From contig CAUJNA010000521.1 of assembly GCA_963377175.1 (NCBI GenBank), positions 1 to 64,000 on the forward strand: DNA of 64,000 bases. The letters are read 5' to 3'. How positions within the stretch are numbered: position 1 is the first letter of the stretch; each line of letters begins with the position of its first letter. Made by a program: the position numbers and the translations under genes. Origin of the DNA: Effrenium voratum. Taxonomy: Eukaryota; Sar; Dinophyceae; Suessiales; Symbiodiniaceae. This document shows positions 29,623-40,807 of the stretch, piece after piece. Below the pieces are notes generated by a model. The model was not told the DNA's origin. It searched no databases and worked only from the letters and a program-made list of their open reading frames with translations.

Positions 29623-31383
29623 TCAAGGCGAGTTCATGTTTGCACAAGGATTTGGATTCCTGAGGCAGGTGCTGCATGGATTCAGGCAGCGAGGTGTAAA
29701 CGCCCCTCCCGGCGACTGTGAAATGTCCTCCTATGGCAGCGTGAGTGCCGTCTGCATTCAAGAATGTCCCTTCTTCAATGCTGAGGTCTGTGAGCTCAAG
29801 CTGTCGCCCTGCAGGTTTGGGCTTGTTCTGCCTAGTGGGAAAGAGATTGGAAAGGGCGACATTGTGTTGCTTGGCGCACTTACGGATGATGGCACAAGTC
29901 TGGCGACTGTCGGGAGCACTCTGGACACTCTTATGTTGCTCCGGGGTGAGCAATGCAACCAAACCCTCAACGTGTGTGGCAACTGCTTGGGCCGGTTGGC
30001 CTTGTGCGACAAGGGCATCGACGATTGTCTGCTTGGTGGTGCCGCGTGTACCATCTTTGGTGCCACCATACAACCTGTGGGTGACGGTGATGCAGTCTTG
30101 GTCCTGCACTTGATGCTGATGCAGAGTATCATCTGGCCTAATGCACACAGCGCCCCGGTGGGCTTTCCATGTTCCCGCAACAACGTCTCCTCCGATTTGG
30201 CGGATAACTGCACTAATGCTGGCTTGCAATGGGGTTCTGATGGCATGAGTGTCACCATTGATCCTGACAAAGATCTGTATGACTGGCCCAGGTGCAGTAA
30301 CCGCTATGGTTTCCTGGTCTCGGATGTCATGTGTACACAAGGTGTCTGCTGGTGCAAGGATCTGGGTTCCATGCCGCACTTCACATCGGGTTGCTGCAAG
30401 ATCAACCCCGATCTGCCATAGAACATCCCTTACTGTGCTCCACGGGTGCACCTCGACGGTCATGGATGCTGATTCCCTGGGGGTCTGGCTTTGCATCGGT
30501 GTTGCGTGCCTGGCTGATGACCTGAACATGTGCATCAGTGAGTGGCGCCTGCGCAATGGTGGAGCGCGCATCAAAATTGCCACATTTACCCCGCCCTGGC
30601 TCTCTCAAAATAATTGTAATGCAGTCCTGATCACGGATGTTGTGGGCACTGAGCTGGTCGCTCGGTTGGATACATCTTGCCTGGCAATGTGCCTTCCATG
30701 TCCCCCCAGGGGCGTCAAAGCGGATGCATGAGACTGCCTCTTGCAAGGTGGCATGTGGTGCAACTCGAACTATCTTGGTCCCGTGCGGAGTCCGAAGGAA
30801 GATCTGGAGGCTCTCACGCCCCCCGGCAATTACCTGCACATCCTGGGCTCCCTGGTCAGAGCCAGACACATCATGCATGCTTTGCGCTTCTGCCAGGACA
30901 ACTTTGCCATCTGCACTCCAAACTCTCAGGCGCGTGCCATGCGATTTGCGCTCATCGTGGATGGAGAACGGGATTGTAGGAGAAACCTGAGCGACCTGAT
31001 CCCTGGGTCAAGTCGAGACATCAAAATGTGCAGATGCGGCACACATTGAAATGTAGCGAAAAGAATCTGGTATACGTGGAAACTCGCGTGTTCTGAACGT
31101 GATCTGCAAATGGGGTTTGTGCGAGCACCTCATTCACTGGTGTTCCTGGGCAAACCTCAACCTGTTGGCTCTGCGCCCCTTCTCCATAGACCCCAATGCA
31201 AATCCTGTGCGGTAAGGGTCCCGGCATGATAGTCTTGATGTGGTACTTCAGGGATCGTTCCTCAAGAACAATGTGCTGCTGTTCCGCTGTGAGCGTGTCC
31301 GCACGGAAGGCCTGTACCACATGCTGAAAATCCTGAAATCTGCAGTCATGCTGAATCCCGGACTCCTGTGCACCAGGGCCCAA
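29504..31383 (-). pseudogene. LINE B tandem ubiquitin-like repeats (four)
   Basis: Four beta-grasp-like units follow the DNMT. Unit 1 starts RICIGVYGEGAQSQQVEV (about 31203) and ends LRVWSADGKVVLAEAQ (about 30930) after a frameshift. Unit 2 (30809-30600) opens LQIFLRTPHGTKIVRV, strikingly like the start of ubiquitin, and ends NIRDQDCITIILRE. Unit 3 (30463-30293) has RHGTQILAPADTLCTHDIRD. Unit 4 (30283-30062) has GTWKAHRGAVCIRPDDTL and ends ITVTHRLYGG, like LRLRGG. Units 2 and 4 share GTWKAH. A helical segment and PTRQNKPKPAGR follow. Units 3 and 4 are in one frame. Function unknown; ubiquitin-like spacers can direct cleavage or mimic the host modifier. Confidence 0.7.
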
Positions 31384-32982
31384 ATGGCTGCTAGAGCGTG
31401 GATCTCTGTGACACTGTTGCCAATGAGCGCACTTGCTGCTTCGACATCCTTTGGTAACACAAATCCGGATGTGATTCCCATGGCCACCAAGAGTTCATAA
31501 GGGGCAAAGAAACGAGGCATATTCCACTCATCCAAGCGAAGGTTCTCGAGGATTTTCCCGGTTCGGAAATTGTGCTGCTTGGTGTAGCTGCGCATGATGG
31601 TGGTGCTCGGGATGGTCTGGTTGGGTCCTACAAGGCGGTTGCGAAGCACCTGTTCAGGGGAACTGGCCGGAATACTCTTGAGGATGTTCTGCTCCAGAGT
31701 GAGTTGACCAAGCAAACCTATGTGGGTCTCTTCAAACCATGCCTGAGCATCTTTGAGTTTGATTGGAGGGGATGCAAATGCCGCGATTTCCGAGTCAGAG
31801 AGCCAACCTTTCGTGCTGTCTGATACTGCTAAGGCCATTAACCTTCTGCGTGAGGATGGTACGATGGCATCACACTGTAGCACACGTGCAAATTTCAAGA
31901 CAAATCCATGCTGCACCAGGAGGTCCAAAAGGGGGATCTTGAATTCAGCCTTCTCCCAAACAGGTGGAACATTTTCAAGCATCAACCATCTGATCTGCAT
32001 ATTTGCAGCATATCCAAGCGCATCTTTAAGTGCCCAGCCACCTGGGGTGTTCCATCCAGCCTGATTGCCTGCGTGACTGAATGTGACGCATGGCCAACTC
32101 AAGGTAATGGCGTTGCAGCCCATCAGGGATGCTGCCATCCAAACGTCCTTCTGTCCCACATCCGCACAAACCACTGCTGGGATATGAGGAGCTCTGGGAT
32201 GAGTGGTTCCTGAATGTACTGATGTCCATGGTTCTCAGCATAAAATCTGCAAGCCACAGGGTCCAGGTCAATAGCAAACGTACTGCGAATAGGGACTCCA
32301 TGAGTGCACATCCATCTGCTCGCAAATGTCCATCCGCTAATACCCCCGCAAAAGGGAACAAACAAGCGCAATTCCGTGATCTGTTCATCTTGTTGCAGGA
32401 AGACTGAGGATTCCGTGGATAACCAAATCTGATCCATGCAAATGCCGTTGTGGACATGCTGACGGTGGTTTCCTGAAATGTTGATTCTGCATGACTTGAG
32501 CGTGGCACTGATCAGAGCAAGCTGAAACTTACAGTGGCTTGGGACCCAAATCTTGGCCAAGGGTGGGCATTCACAGTGAGCCGAAAAAACCTGGAAGTCT
32601 TCACAGCTCTGCAGACGTTCGAACAACCGAACTCCCCGAAAGACGTGCTCGTGGGTCCACGGAAACTCAACATAGTTCTTCTGTCTCTTGCCTCCCCAGG
32701 ATTTGGTGCCCTCCAGGAACCGCTTGATACCATGGAGAGGTGCATCCGAATAAGCCTGAAAATCTGAGAAGTCCTCTTCCCGTAGATCATCAAGATTCCA
32801 ACAGCCGGCCGTGGCACGAATATCGAAAATCGGTACACTTCATGCTGCTGGGGCAAGGGATGCCCTATCTGAACCGGCACACAGGAATCAGGGGTGTTAT
32901 TGTCAGTCTTACATGGGTGGTGATCAAAATGCTCATGCAAGGGTCTGCAATGCTTTGCTCCGTCTGCCACATGCCATGCCAT
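31248..32982 (-). pseudogene. Cytosine-5 DNA methyltransferase of LINE B
   Basis: The likely start is the ATG at 32982 (MAWHVADGAKHCRPLHEHF). After frameshifts, the frame 32123-32626 carries motif I (ELRLFVPFCGGISGWTFAS, about 32340-32375) and motif II (FAIDLDPVACRFYAEN). A frameshift near 32174 leads to the 308-residue frame with motif IV LSWPCVTFSHAGNQAGW (catalytic Cys at about 32088-32090), motif VI LMLENVPPVW, motif VIII VPSSRRRLMALAV and motif X SALIGNSVTEIHALAA. This is a complete motif set split by frameshifts. Motif order and the following ubiquitin-like repeats match LINE A, so both descend from one DNMT-carrying LINE family. In the neighbouring frame the end of the DNMT appears to run on into the first ubiquitin-like repeat. 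Confidence 0.85.
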
Positions 32983-33011
32983 GCTAACAAGCTCCCCACT
33001 GGTCGGTGGAA

Positions 33012-33030
33012 CTTTGAGCCCAGCTTTTCC
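33012..33030 (-). other. Possible spliced-leader remnant at the LINE B 5' end
   Basis: On the minus strand GGGCTCAAAG lies about 30 bp before the LINE B ATG and at the edge of the ATPase gene, with TCCGAGC a little upstream. It resembles a decayed TTGGCTCAAG, but only 7 bases (GGCTCAA) match exactly. Confidence 0.25.
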
Positions 33031-33722
33031 GCTCGGACCCCGTGGTACCCGTGGTGCCATGCACGGGCATCTTCCTCGGGCCATCAAAATCGGGCAAAAC
33101 CGTGGCTCTGATCAGCCTGATTCTGGCGGCGTCTTTGAGAGAATTTACATCTTCAGCCCGAGTGTCAACATCGACGACGGCTGGATCCCCGTCAAGAAGT
33201 ACATCAAGGAGGACCTGGCATTGGACACAGAGCGGGAGCAGACCTATTAGGACGAGTGGGACGAGGCGGCGCTGCGGCGCATCATCCAGCAGCAGCGCAA
33301 GATCACGGAGGCGTCCAAGAAGTTGGAAATGAAGAAACTGTACCAGGTGCTTGTAGTCATCGACGACTTTGCTGACACGCCGCAGTTGCACAAGACTCAC
33401 GGCGCCCTTGACACGCTCTTCATCCAAGGCCGGCACATGCAGATCAGCACCTGGGTGAGCTCGCAGAAGCTGAGGCTCATCCGCCGCCGTGCGAGTCAAC
33501 CAGCAATTCCTCTGCTGCTGGAGGCTGCGCAACCAGCACGAGCTGGAGGAGATCAGCGCCCTGCTGCCAATGGAGCAGCTGTACCGGCTGTATGTACGAG
33601 CAGGCGACGCGGGAACCTTACAGTTTCCTCTTCGTCTACTACCTGAAGCCGAGGAATGAAATGTTCTACAAGCGCTTCGAAGAGCGCTTCGCACTGGAGC
33701 GGCGCTCAGCTTCCTGGGCCAG
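33030..33722 (+). pseudogene. Polinton A32/FtsK-type genome-packaging ATPase
   Basis: VVPCTGIFLGPSKSGKTVAL (33050-33105) holds a Walker A loop. A frameshift moves to RIYIFSPSVNIDDGWIPVKK, typical of the strand after the P-loop in this family, then KLYQVLVVIDDFADTPQLHK with a Walker B (about 33338-33390). Another frame gives SALLPMEQLYRL and FLFVYYLKPRNEMFYKRFEE near the end. These enzymes pump DNA into capsids in Polintons, virophages and large DNA viruses. At least three frameshifts and an in-frame TAG at 33248. The 5' side is cut by LINE B. Confidence 0.75.
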
Positions 33723-33814
33723 AAGCGAAGTGTGAGAACATCTCCTGTTGCACCTCCGTCGCAGCCGTCCACCCGCCCGTCGTCCGCCGGACGGGTGGCT
33801 TCCAAAAGAAAAGG

Positions 33815-34010
33815 ATGACAACGATCTACGTGGACAGCTGCAAGAGGGTGGCCGGCTCGGACAGCGACTTTGAGGTCGACCTGGGAGACCGCTGCACCTG
33901 CAGAGCGACGCCCACGGGCATTGAGCTCCAGGAGGCCTTCCCATCTCCAGGACCCTTTCCAGGCCGTGGCGGTGAGAGTGGCCCACTTTCGCGCACAAGA
34001 GGACTTGTCA
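33815..34010 (+). pseudogene. Polinton minor capsid-like protein, N-terminal fragment
   Basis: The ATG at 33815 opens MTTIYVDSCKRVAGSDSDFE followed by VDL. The pattern Tyr-x-Asp-Ser-x-x-Arg, then Ser-Asp-Phe-x-Val-x-Leu, is the usual start of minor (penton-type) capsid proteins in Polintons and related viruses. It follows the packaging ATPase by about 95 bp, as in such elements. Coding is lost after about 60 residues. Confidence 0.55.
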
Positions 34011-34047
34011 TGCTTCACCCACTGCCATGTCGTAGTACACTGGTTCG

Positions 34048-35802
34048 GTGAGCGGCCGATATGCATCCTTGTGCGGTGAAAGCTCGTGGGTTTGGGAGCC
34101 TTGTGTTTCTCCTGGGAGTTTTGCATGTGATGACTCATGCTGCATGACACTGTGTATTGGATTTTCGATTCTGCGCCATCTGGTTCACTTGGCTCAGTTT
34201 CCCTCCCCCCCCTTTTTATGTGACTGTTTCCGTGTGCACCCTGGCTCCGAGGAAGTGCAGGTGTTCCAATGGACGGGAGGCTGCAGCAGGTGGGGGTTCA
34301 ACAACTGCCTACGACTTGCTTTCCCCACTCAGTCGGTTCAGCTTGTGGCAGAAGATGGACAGCCATGGACTGCTGCTGCCTCTGTTTCCATGGGTGACTC
34401 ATATCGGACTGGGTCCTTGGCTGCCCCCGTTACGTATCCGATTTTAGCAAAGGGCAATGGCAGAGGGCCAGGAACGTGTGGCACGGCGGCGGAGTGCCGT
34501 GGGGGCAATGCCACAGTGGTAGTACTGATGACTGACAATCGGCCGCAGAGCCTTTTTGCACACCTTCAGTACACAGGTCCGCTTTGGTCCGATCGCACGC
34601 GCTGCGTGGGCCTGCCCGCAAACCCGGGAACGATGGAAGGTGGTGTGGTGCGACCTTGGCTTGGTAGGTCTGGGCAGGGTGCACTTCACATGGGGAGTCG
34701 TGTTTGCCGCTGAGGCGCTTTCTGCTGCGCTCCCCGAGGTCACTCGGGTTCTGGCGGATCATGACAGTGCACCCACTGCTTTTTGAGACGGCGCAGCTAC
34801 GAAGACTGGCTGCCCAGGCCCTTTCCTTGCCTGCAAATGGTGCTGCAGTTCACAGAACCGTACACACGCAGGGCTGGTGGTTGTTTTTCCTTCTACCATG
34901 CAGGTCTTTAACCCAGGCGATGATGTTCTGCAGGAACTCTTGCGACGCAGACGCAACTTTGCTCAACGAGCTCCACCTGTGCCGGGCGACCTGCAGGCTC
35001 CTGTGCCCTTTGCAAGGTGCGAAGATGCCGTGCGGCGTCGCCTTTGCCTGTACACCACTGCACGCTGCCCACGTGATTGAGCCATCTGACTTCCTTACTG
35101 CTGGGGCCATGGTCGGGGAGTGGTGGCCACGGCATGGGCACTCTTGGCTCCTCTGTGAGGCTGATCAAACCCTTGGATGGGGGAGATCGGCTTTCTGGAG
35201 AAGCTTGCCTTTGCTGACCGACTGGTTTGGAACGACATTCCGCTTGCCATCTGTTGCCAGGACGGATCGTCTCCACCCGAAGTGCTGCACTTGGTCCTTG
35301 TGCGCAACTCGCACAGTTGGCAGGTCCAGGCTGAGGACCTCGGTGACCTTTTTCTAGTGCAGTGCTTCCAGAGTTTTTGACGAAGCGCGACGAAGAGACT
35401 GCGGCTCCGGCTCTCTTGTGGGGCTATGCTGGTCGTGACATGGTGTTTCCGCAGTGGGTTTTGGGACTGTGTCGTGGCATGCTGAGACTTTGGTCTATCA
35501 AATCGGGAAGAGTCTTTGTTTTGCAGGCGGACTCTTCGGAAGTGCAGCGCCACCCACGCCTCCCTATTGCTGTCTGGCCGGTGGAACAGTTTCGTTTCTT
35601 CAATGAGTGGACTGATGCACCCCGGTATTTGCTCGACCCTGTTGCAATGCACATGGAGGGGACTGAGTCTCCGGACTTTGATCGTCCTGATTTCGCCCCG
35701 GACGTACGGGATCTCACGGCTTTCGGGTTTGATGCGGCGCAAGCCCTAGAGGAGACGGACGCTGCCACGCGCCGACATGGTGCACATTGCCTTGTCAGGT
35801 AA
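34048..35802 (+). pseudogene. Unrecognised degraded reading frames
   Basis: Several plus-strand frames succeed one another: 34048-34713, 34556-34786 (IARAAWACPQTRERWKVVWC), 35177-35380 (MGEIGFLEKLAFADRLVW) and 35362-35802 (LPEFLTKRDEETAAPALLWG, FDRPDFAPDVRDLTAFGF). The way they hand over suggests one long decayed gene, perhaps another mobile-element polyprotein. I find no catalytic motif and no known family. Minus-strand frames are also open over parts of it. Confidence 0.3.
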
Positions 35803-36312
35803 GGCGACGTGGAAGGACGCGGCTGAGCTATTTCTTGACTGGCCAATGGCGCTGATTTTATTCCCTTTTACTCCCTATGTGGCGGTTGGTCAGTATGGCA
35901 TACTCAAGACTTCGTCGAGGGTATTTGGAGGAGCTGCTGATGGCATGGGTCCATGACAACAGAGCTGTTACTGCGTTGCCCAGAGGCAGGAGTTTCAGCC
36001 CCTGGCTGAGCTTCTGAACCACCTTGGCACATGGCTTGCCAACGTATGGGCTGCAGGTTCTGAAAACATTCCCTTTCCAGCTGCTTGGGACCGGCTCAAA
36101 GATCCTGTTTTCTGGCGCCGTGGTCCTATGGTGAAAACCGCCGAAAAATGGGCTCCATAGGTCCTGCAGCGTGTAAGGTTCTGCGCTGCGCAAACGGACC
36201 ATCTCATCGCCTTCGCACCGTTGTGGCTTGGTGCGAAGTCCTGCCAGCACCTTGCCAAAATCATGGCAAGTTTGGCAAATCTTGTAGTTGGCCCTGATGG
36301 CCCCCAATAGGC
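35803..36312. other. Unassigned sequence upstream of the Copia remnant
   Basis: A 152-residue minus frame (35858-36316) and a plus frame near 35890-36150 are both open. Neither shows a recognisable domain. Confidence 0.25.
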
Positions 36313-38265
36313 TCATGCGCGTGGCTCCATATTTGAGCCACTTGCAATTCTGCTTGTGATAGCATCGACCTCATCAAGCTCTTCTGCAAAAATTGGGTCC
36401 TCGAGGTTCCAGGTCTGCACTGAAACGTTCACATACTGCTTCTGCTTTGTAAATGCAAGCTGAAGTGTACAAATGAGTCCAATGCATGCAAACAACAGAA
36501 TCAGACTGATCAGCTATGCAAAAACTGCGTCAAACATCAAGTCGCTCGTGATTGGGCTCCATACCGTCGCCCGGCTCAAGGCTTCATAGGAATCACCATT
36601 TTCCCAAGCCAGATTTCCCTGCACCAAGCCACTCACGATTCCAATACGTAGCACCTTCTTCGCCAAGGTCATGCCACGAGAACCTGAAATACCAAACTCA
36701 TCTTTCACATCAACCTGAATCCTTCTGATGGCATTCGACACCTCTAAGCGTCTCTCTTCCTCAGCGGCCTCCGCAGCTCCGACCGGGTTTCCTTCTTCGT
36801 CACAAATTCGAGCACAAAAAAGTAGAAAATTTATACGTGTCCGGCTGAGTGCCTTGGTTCCAATATCAGATATGTTGTACACAGTTGAAATGGCCGTGCA
36901 TCCAACGCCCGGCTCGCGGCACTTGCTTTGCAACCACAGCATCTTCCCGTCCAAGTGTTTGATACGTCCAACACCTGACTTCGCAATGATACGCTGAATC
37001 ACACAAAAGTCTCAAATATACTTTCTCATCCGGGAGCAAACCTGCCAGGATGTTACGAATGTACAAAGCATCGCACACTGTGGATGTGGCAGCGTTGAAC
37101 TCCGCCTCCGCAGTCGACAACGAAATGGAACGTTGCGTCCGGGAAGAACTTGACACCATCAAGCCGTCCAGCATGATTGCCGACGCTGACACACTTCTCC
37201 GTGTCTCTTTGCATGAGGACCAGTCCAAGTCGGTAAAAGCCTCAAGCAAAAGTTCGCCCTGTGGCGAGCATCCTGCAAAACCACGGCCAACCTGAGGTCG
37301 CTCATACACCAACATGCGATACTGTGTTGACCCCAAGTAGCTCACCAAATGCTTCAGTGTCTTCATGTCTCCAATGCATGGTGTTGGCATCTTCTGCGAC
37401 AAAAGTCTTATCCCGAACTGCGCCTAGATGATATCCCCAGATAGATACAAAAGGATACCAACGCATTGCCTGAAAACCATAGCTTCCTCCCACTGGTGGG
37501 GTCTCCTCGTCGCAAGGTAAGCTCCCAACCAACAATGGCGTCTTCCGGGGTCGCACATTGTGCAGCTTGAGCATGCCGAGCATTTTCTGCACATGCTTCG
37601 GGTGTGCTTCAATCCCCAAACGGTTTCCGGGAAGTAGCACATGCTTCCTCTTGAGAAACGAAATCTCGTTTCCCTCATGCCTAAGAAAGTCCACATTCAA
37701 TTCATACTTCTTTCCCAGTACTGCAAGCATGTTGTCCACTGCTTCTGGTGATCCAGCCATCAACATGTCATCGACATGTACATTGAAAATCAAATCGGGC
37801 TCCGAAAGAAAGTAGGAGCCTCTGCCACTGTGCTTGTTTCCAATCTCTCAGTCACGTATGTACTCAAGTCCTCATACCAATTTGCGGATCCATCTCGCTG
37901 TCCTGGGACACACATCAAGAGTTTGTACCCACGTGTAGTGCCCCCAACGTCGACGCTAATGGTCGTAGGTATGCGTTGCCTCACAGTCAGATACGCATCC
38001 TTGATATCTGCTGATGCAAGTATCCAACCACTGCTTTGCTTGCGCATATAAACCGCAGGTATGATCCGAGTTGTGGCCGTGCTTGTGGCTGGGCTGAACA
38101 ATGCATCTTGCTGAGTGTCCAACCAGGCAAATTCACAAGCCATCTCACTTTCCCATCACCTGATAAATTCGCCACTCGTCCAGTTCGGGCAATGGATCTT
38201 CTACGTGGCGGTGCACTACATTGCAAAGCATTAAAATATACAACTAAACATATGTTCAAGACCAA
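36313..38265 (-). pseudogene. Ty1/Copia-type RT-RNase H remnant
   Basis: Read right to left: SADIKDAYLTVRQ (RT motif with Asp, about 38010), KLLMCVPGQRDGSANWYEDL (the Copia PGQRDG motif), NVHVDDMLMAG (motif C, VDD, about 37770) and QKMLGMLKLHN. RNase H follows: EAFTDLDWSSCKETRRSVSA (about 37240), SLSTAEAEFNAAT, LLCDSAYH, then KHLDGKMLWLQ and NISDIGTKALSRTRINFLLF. The last frame (36313-36495) is hydrophobic (FACIGLICTLQLAF), as in Copia-like elements of dinoflagellates with a C-terminal membrane segment. Frameshifts lie near 37790, 37350 and 36900. Gag, protease, integrase and LTRs are not visible. Confidence 0.85.
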
Positions 38266-39212
38266 GGTGCTGCAAAGGGAAACTTGTTCCTCCAGCTCAG
38301 GACCATAAGGTTTTTCCTTCGCTTCCCTTCGCCTTCATCACCATGAAAAGAAATGGCGCAGCTTCGGGCACGGTGGCTTTCTGCCAGGGCCTGCACAGGG
38401 CGCTGCCTCAGTTGTCAAAACACACATGTTCCAAATTGATCATGCCACTGTGCAAGCAAGCAACGCACCCCATACCTCTATCTTTGCTTTTTCCCAGAAG
38501 TCCAGCCAATCAATGTCCCCTGTCCTTAAGGAGCCACAAAACTGAATCGTGAATTGACTCATGCAAATTCCACTGCGGAAAAACATCTTTAAATGATGCC
38601 ACCAATGCTCACCAAACTGAAGCACCCCGCTGACGTCATGCCCTTCATCATGTTGAGAGGGCTGTGCACGGGCCACTCGCGACACACCGCAGCAGGAGGT
38701 GCGTTCCATTTCTTCTTCAGCTTTCTTTTACTCTTTCTCTTATTGTTCTTGGCTTTTGCAGATTGCCCCGGTCGCCTCTTCTCATATGGGTCAACCAATG
38801 GAAGGACGATGGTTGTGAGCGGGCATTTAATTGCACGATCCTCACATGATGCAGCACACATAGGTGCAGAACCAACTTAAGGTTCACCGCATGCAAGCAT
38901 GGCAATAATGTACACACGTGTACACAGCACATACCTAAATTCACAAAGTTGCATCACCTCCTTTTTGAGTGGCCATGTGGATAGCTTGCTCACACCGTCC
39001 AGCATCCCGCAGACCAGCGAGTGCCTTTGCAAAGTTCAAAAAATGACAAGGAATCACATGTCTCCACTAATTCAAACCAACTCCAAAAAGGAGTCTGAGT
39101 GAATTGTGCCTAAGAAACGTGCTATGTTTGCTACGGGGATCTCACGAAAGATGGGTTTCTTTGTGGGCTTCCTTCAAAACAAAACTCTCATCCAAGGAAA
39201 ACACTGCGCATA
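38266..39212. other. Unassigned; possible upstream part of the Copia element
   Basis: A minus frame at 38440-38861 includes a strongly basic run (KAKNNKRKSKRKLKKKWN) but no integrase or protease motif. Short CACATG/CATGTG stretches occur around 38900-38940. Nothing firm. Confidence 0.25.
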
Positions 39213-39675
39213 TTACAAAAGGTTGCACGCAGGAATAGTTGCTGGTGGTGACAGCATCTGCGCCGCTTCTCTCACACAAGCCTCAGCCATATCCTTCACC
39301 AGCTTAGCAGATTTGCCACGTCCAACCTGGGAAGCTGCCAGCTGCATGATCGGGCTTTCACCCAATGTCATTTTTCTTTTGGGCTGCGGTTTGCATACAG
39401 CGTGGTTGTTGATCTTCTGCAAGCGTTTCCACATGGCTGCGCATGAAGACACGCAGGGAAGTCAGTCCTGCGCACAGCTCATATTTATCTGCATCTATCT
39501 TGGCCCTTGCAAAACACAGTGCTCGCATGGGTGTGCGCGATGTGATCTCCAACGCACCATTCACAAGCTTTGATCCACTCTCAAATCGGCAAGGTGTGAA
39601 CTTAAGGTGAGGCAACACACGCAACGGTTGACTGTTCAAGCATATGCAATTGATCCTGAAACAACACGCGCGCAC
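39213..39675 (-). other. Two overlapping minus frames of unknown nature
   Basis: 39358-39675 gives LKFTPCRFESGSKLVNGALE and SRTPMRALCFARAKIDADKY. After a frameshift 39213-39452 gives KPQPKRKMTLGESPIMQLAA and VGRGKSAKLVKDMAEACVRE. The composition looks protein-like (basic, few rare residues) but no family is recognised; it could be a host gene fragment or further element coding. Confidence 0.3.
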
Positions 39676-39990
39676 TAGCTTTTCATCTCACACATCAGTG
39701 ATCGTCGATCGAAGGCTTCGCTGCAAGCATACACACAACCCCCACATCCAGCGCACTGGACCAAGCCTGGAGTTGCAAACAAAGGCAAACTTTGATGTTG
39801 CAAGGTTGCATACTCAGCGCATCCAGCGCACACACATGTGTGTGTAGCTGCAATGTGATCTTCACATGTTGAAGCCGCCCCTAGCTTGGATCATAGCAAG
39901 CACGCCTACAAGAGCCCATGACGAGGCCTGGCAAAGCTAGTAGTTCTTGAATGTTCTTGAGAGTACTCAGTCAACATCTCAATTGATTCG
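39676..39990. other. No gene seen
   Basis: ACACACATGTGTGTGT palindrome at about 39830-39846. Otherwise nothing recognised. Confidence 0.3.
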
Positions 39991-40049
39991 AAATCATGTA
40001 CTGGCACCATATCACCCAGCCATGCCAATGACCTCACTTATGGCAGCAG

Positions 40050-40807
40050 CAATTAGTGTCTGGGCGGTGCGGGCGTGCTTCTCATGCTGGCTGCTGGGAG
40101 GGCAATGGATGCAACGGCTGCTGGTGAGGGGTAGCAACGGCCAGCTCAACCATTGTCTGCTGGGATGGGGCAATTGGCGTCACTGCTGGCTGCAATGGCA
40201 AAGCAACCTGCCTGGGCTGGGGTTGGCTGATGGGAAGGCAAAACCATCGGTGCATCTGCTTGCTTGCTGCAAGGCCAACTCTGGCACAACATGCATTGTC
40301 TGCTGGGATGGGGCAATTGGCTGCGCCGCTTGCTGCGCTGCAAAAAGCAATCTGTTGGGAGGGGGCAGCTAGCAACTCTGGCTGAGCAACCTGCGCTGGC
40401 TGGCTGCGCTGGCAGCGGCTGCTGCAAGGGCTTGGGTGCAACCGGCGCTGGCTGCTGCAAGGGTTCTGATGCAATGGAGCCTGCTGCTGCTGCAAGCAAT
40501 CTGGCTGCACTGGAGCAACCTGCGCTGGCTGCTGCTGGAAGGGTAGTGGTGCTGCCGCCGGCAACTCTGGCTGTGCTGCAGCAGCAGGCGTTGCTGGTGG
40601 AGCGTCCTGCAGTGGCTGCTGCAAGGGGTGGGTTGGTTGCGCTGCCAGCACTGGCTGCTGCAATCCTGCGGCTGGGGGGCTTGCTGCTGTTGCGCTCTGT
40701 TGCGTCCATGGGTGTTGCCTTGCAAGGGGCAACTTGTTGCTGGGCTGTGGGCCTGATCCAAGTGTGTCAGGCAAAGTTGGAGCTGGCACTGGCTCTAACG
40801 CCCGCAC
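40050..40807. repeat. CAG/CTG-rich degenerate repeat block
   Basis: GCTGGCTGCTGCAAGG and variants recur throughout. TGCTGGGATGGGGCAATTGGC is repeated with a spacing of about 142 bp (near 40158 and 40300). A minus frame (40082-40807, 241 residues) is Gln/Pro/Ala-rich (FQQQPAQVAPVQPDCLQQQQ) but its openness follows from the repeat. It could be the low-complexity part of a real protein starting MRALEPVPAPTLPDTLGSG; I cannot decide. Confidence 0.6.

Larger units (their letters stand above)
26086..33030 (-). mobile_element. LINE B: DNMT-carrying LINE lacking its RT half
   Basis: Read right to left it matches LINE A in order: DNMT (32982-31248), four ubiquitin-like repeats (31230-30062), WGRSW domain (about 29622-28993), coiled coil (about 28694-28560) and endonuclease (27121-26090). 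Sequence stops at QVRQVRRLDS, which aligns with the linker before the RT in LINE A, and a Polinton fibre fragment takes over. The 5' end abuts a Polinton ATPase gene. Many frameshifts. No target duplication could be identified because the 3' end is missing. Confidence 0.75.

Noticed and set aside
40082..40807. Gln-rich 241-residue protein as a definite gene
   Set aside because: The DNA is a CAG/CTG-rich degenerate repeat and the opposite strand is just as open.
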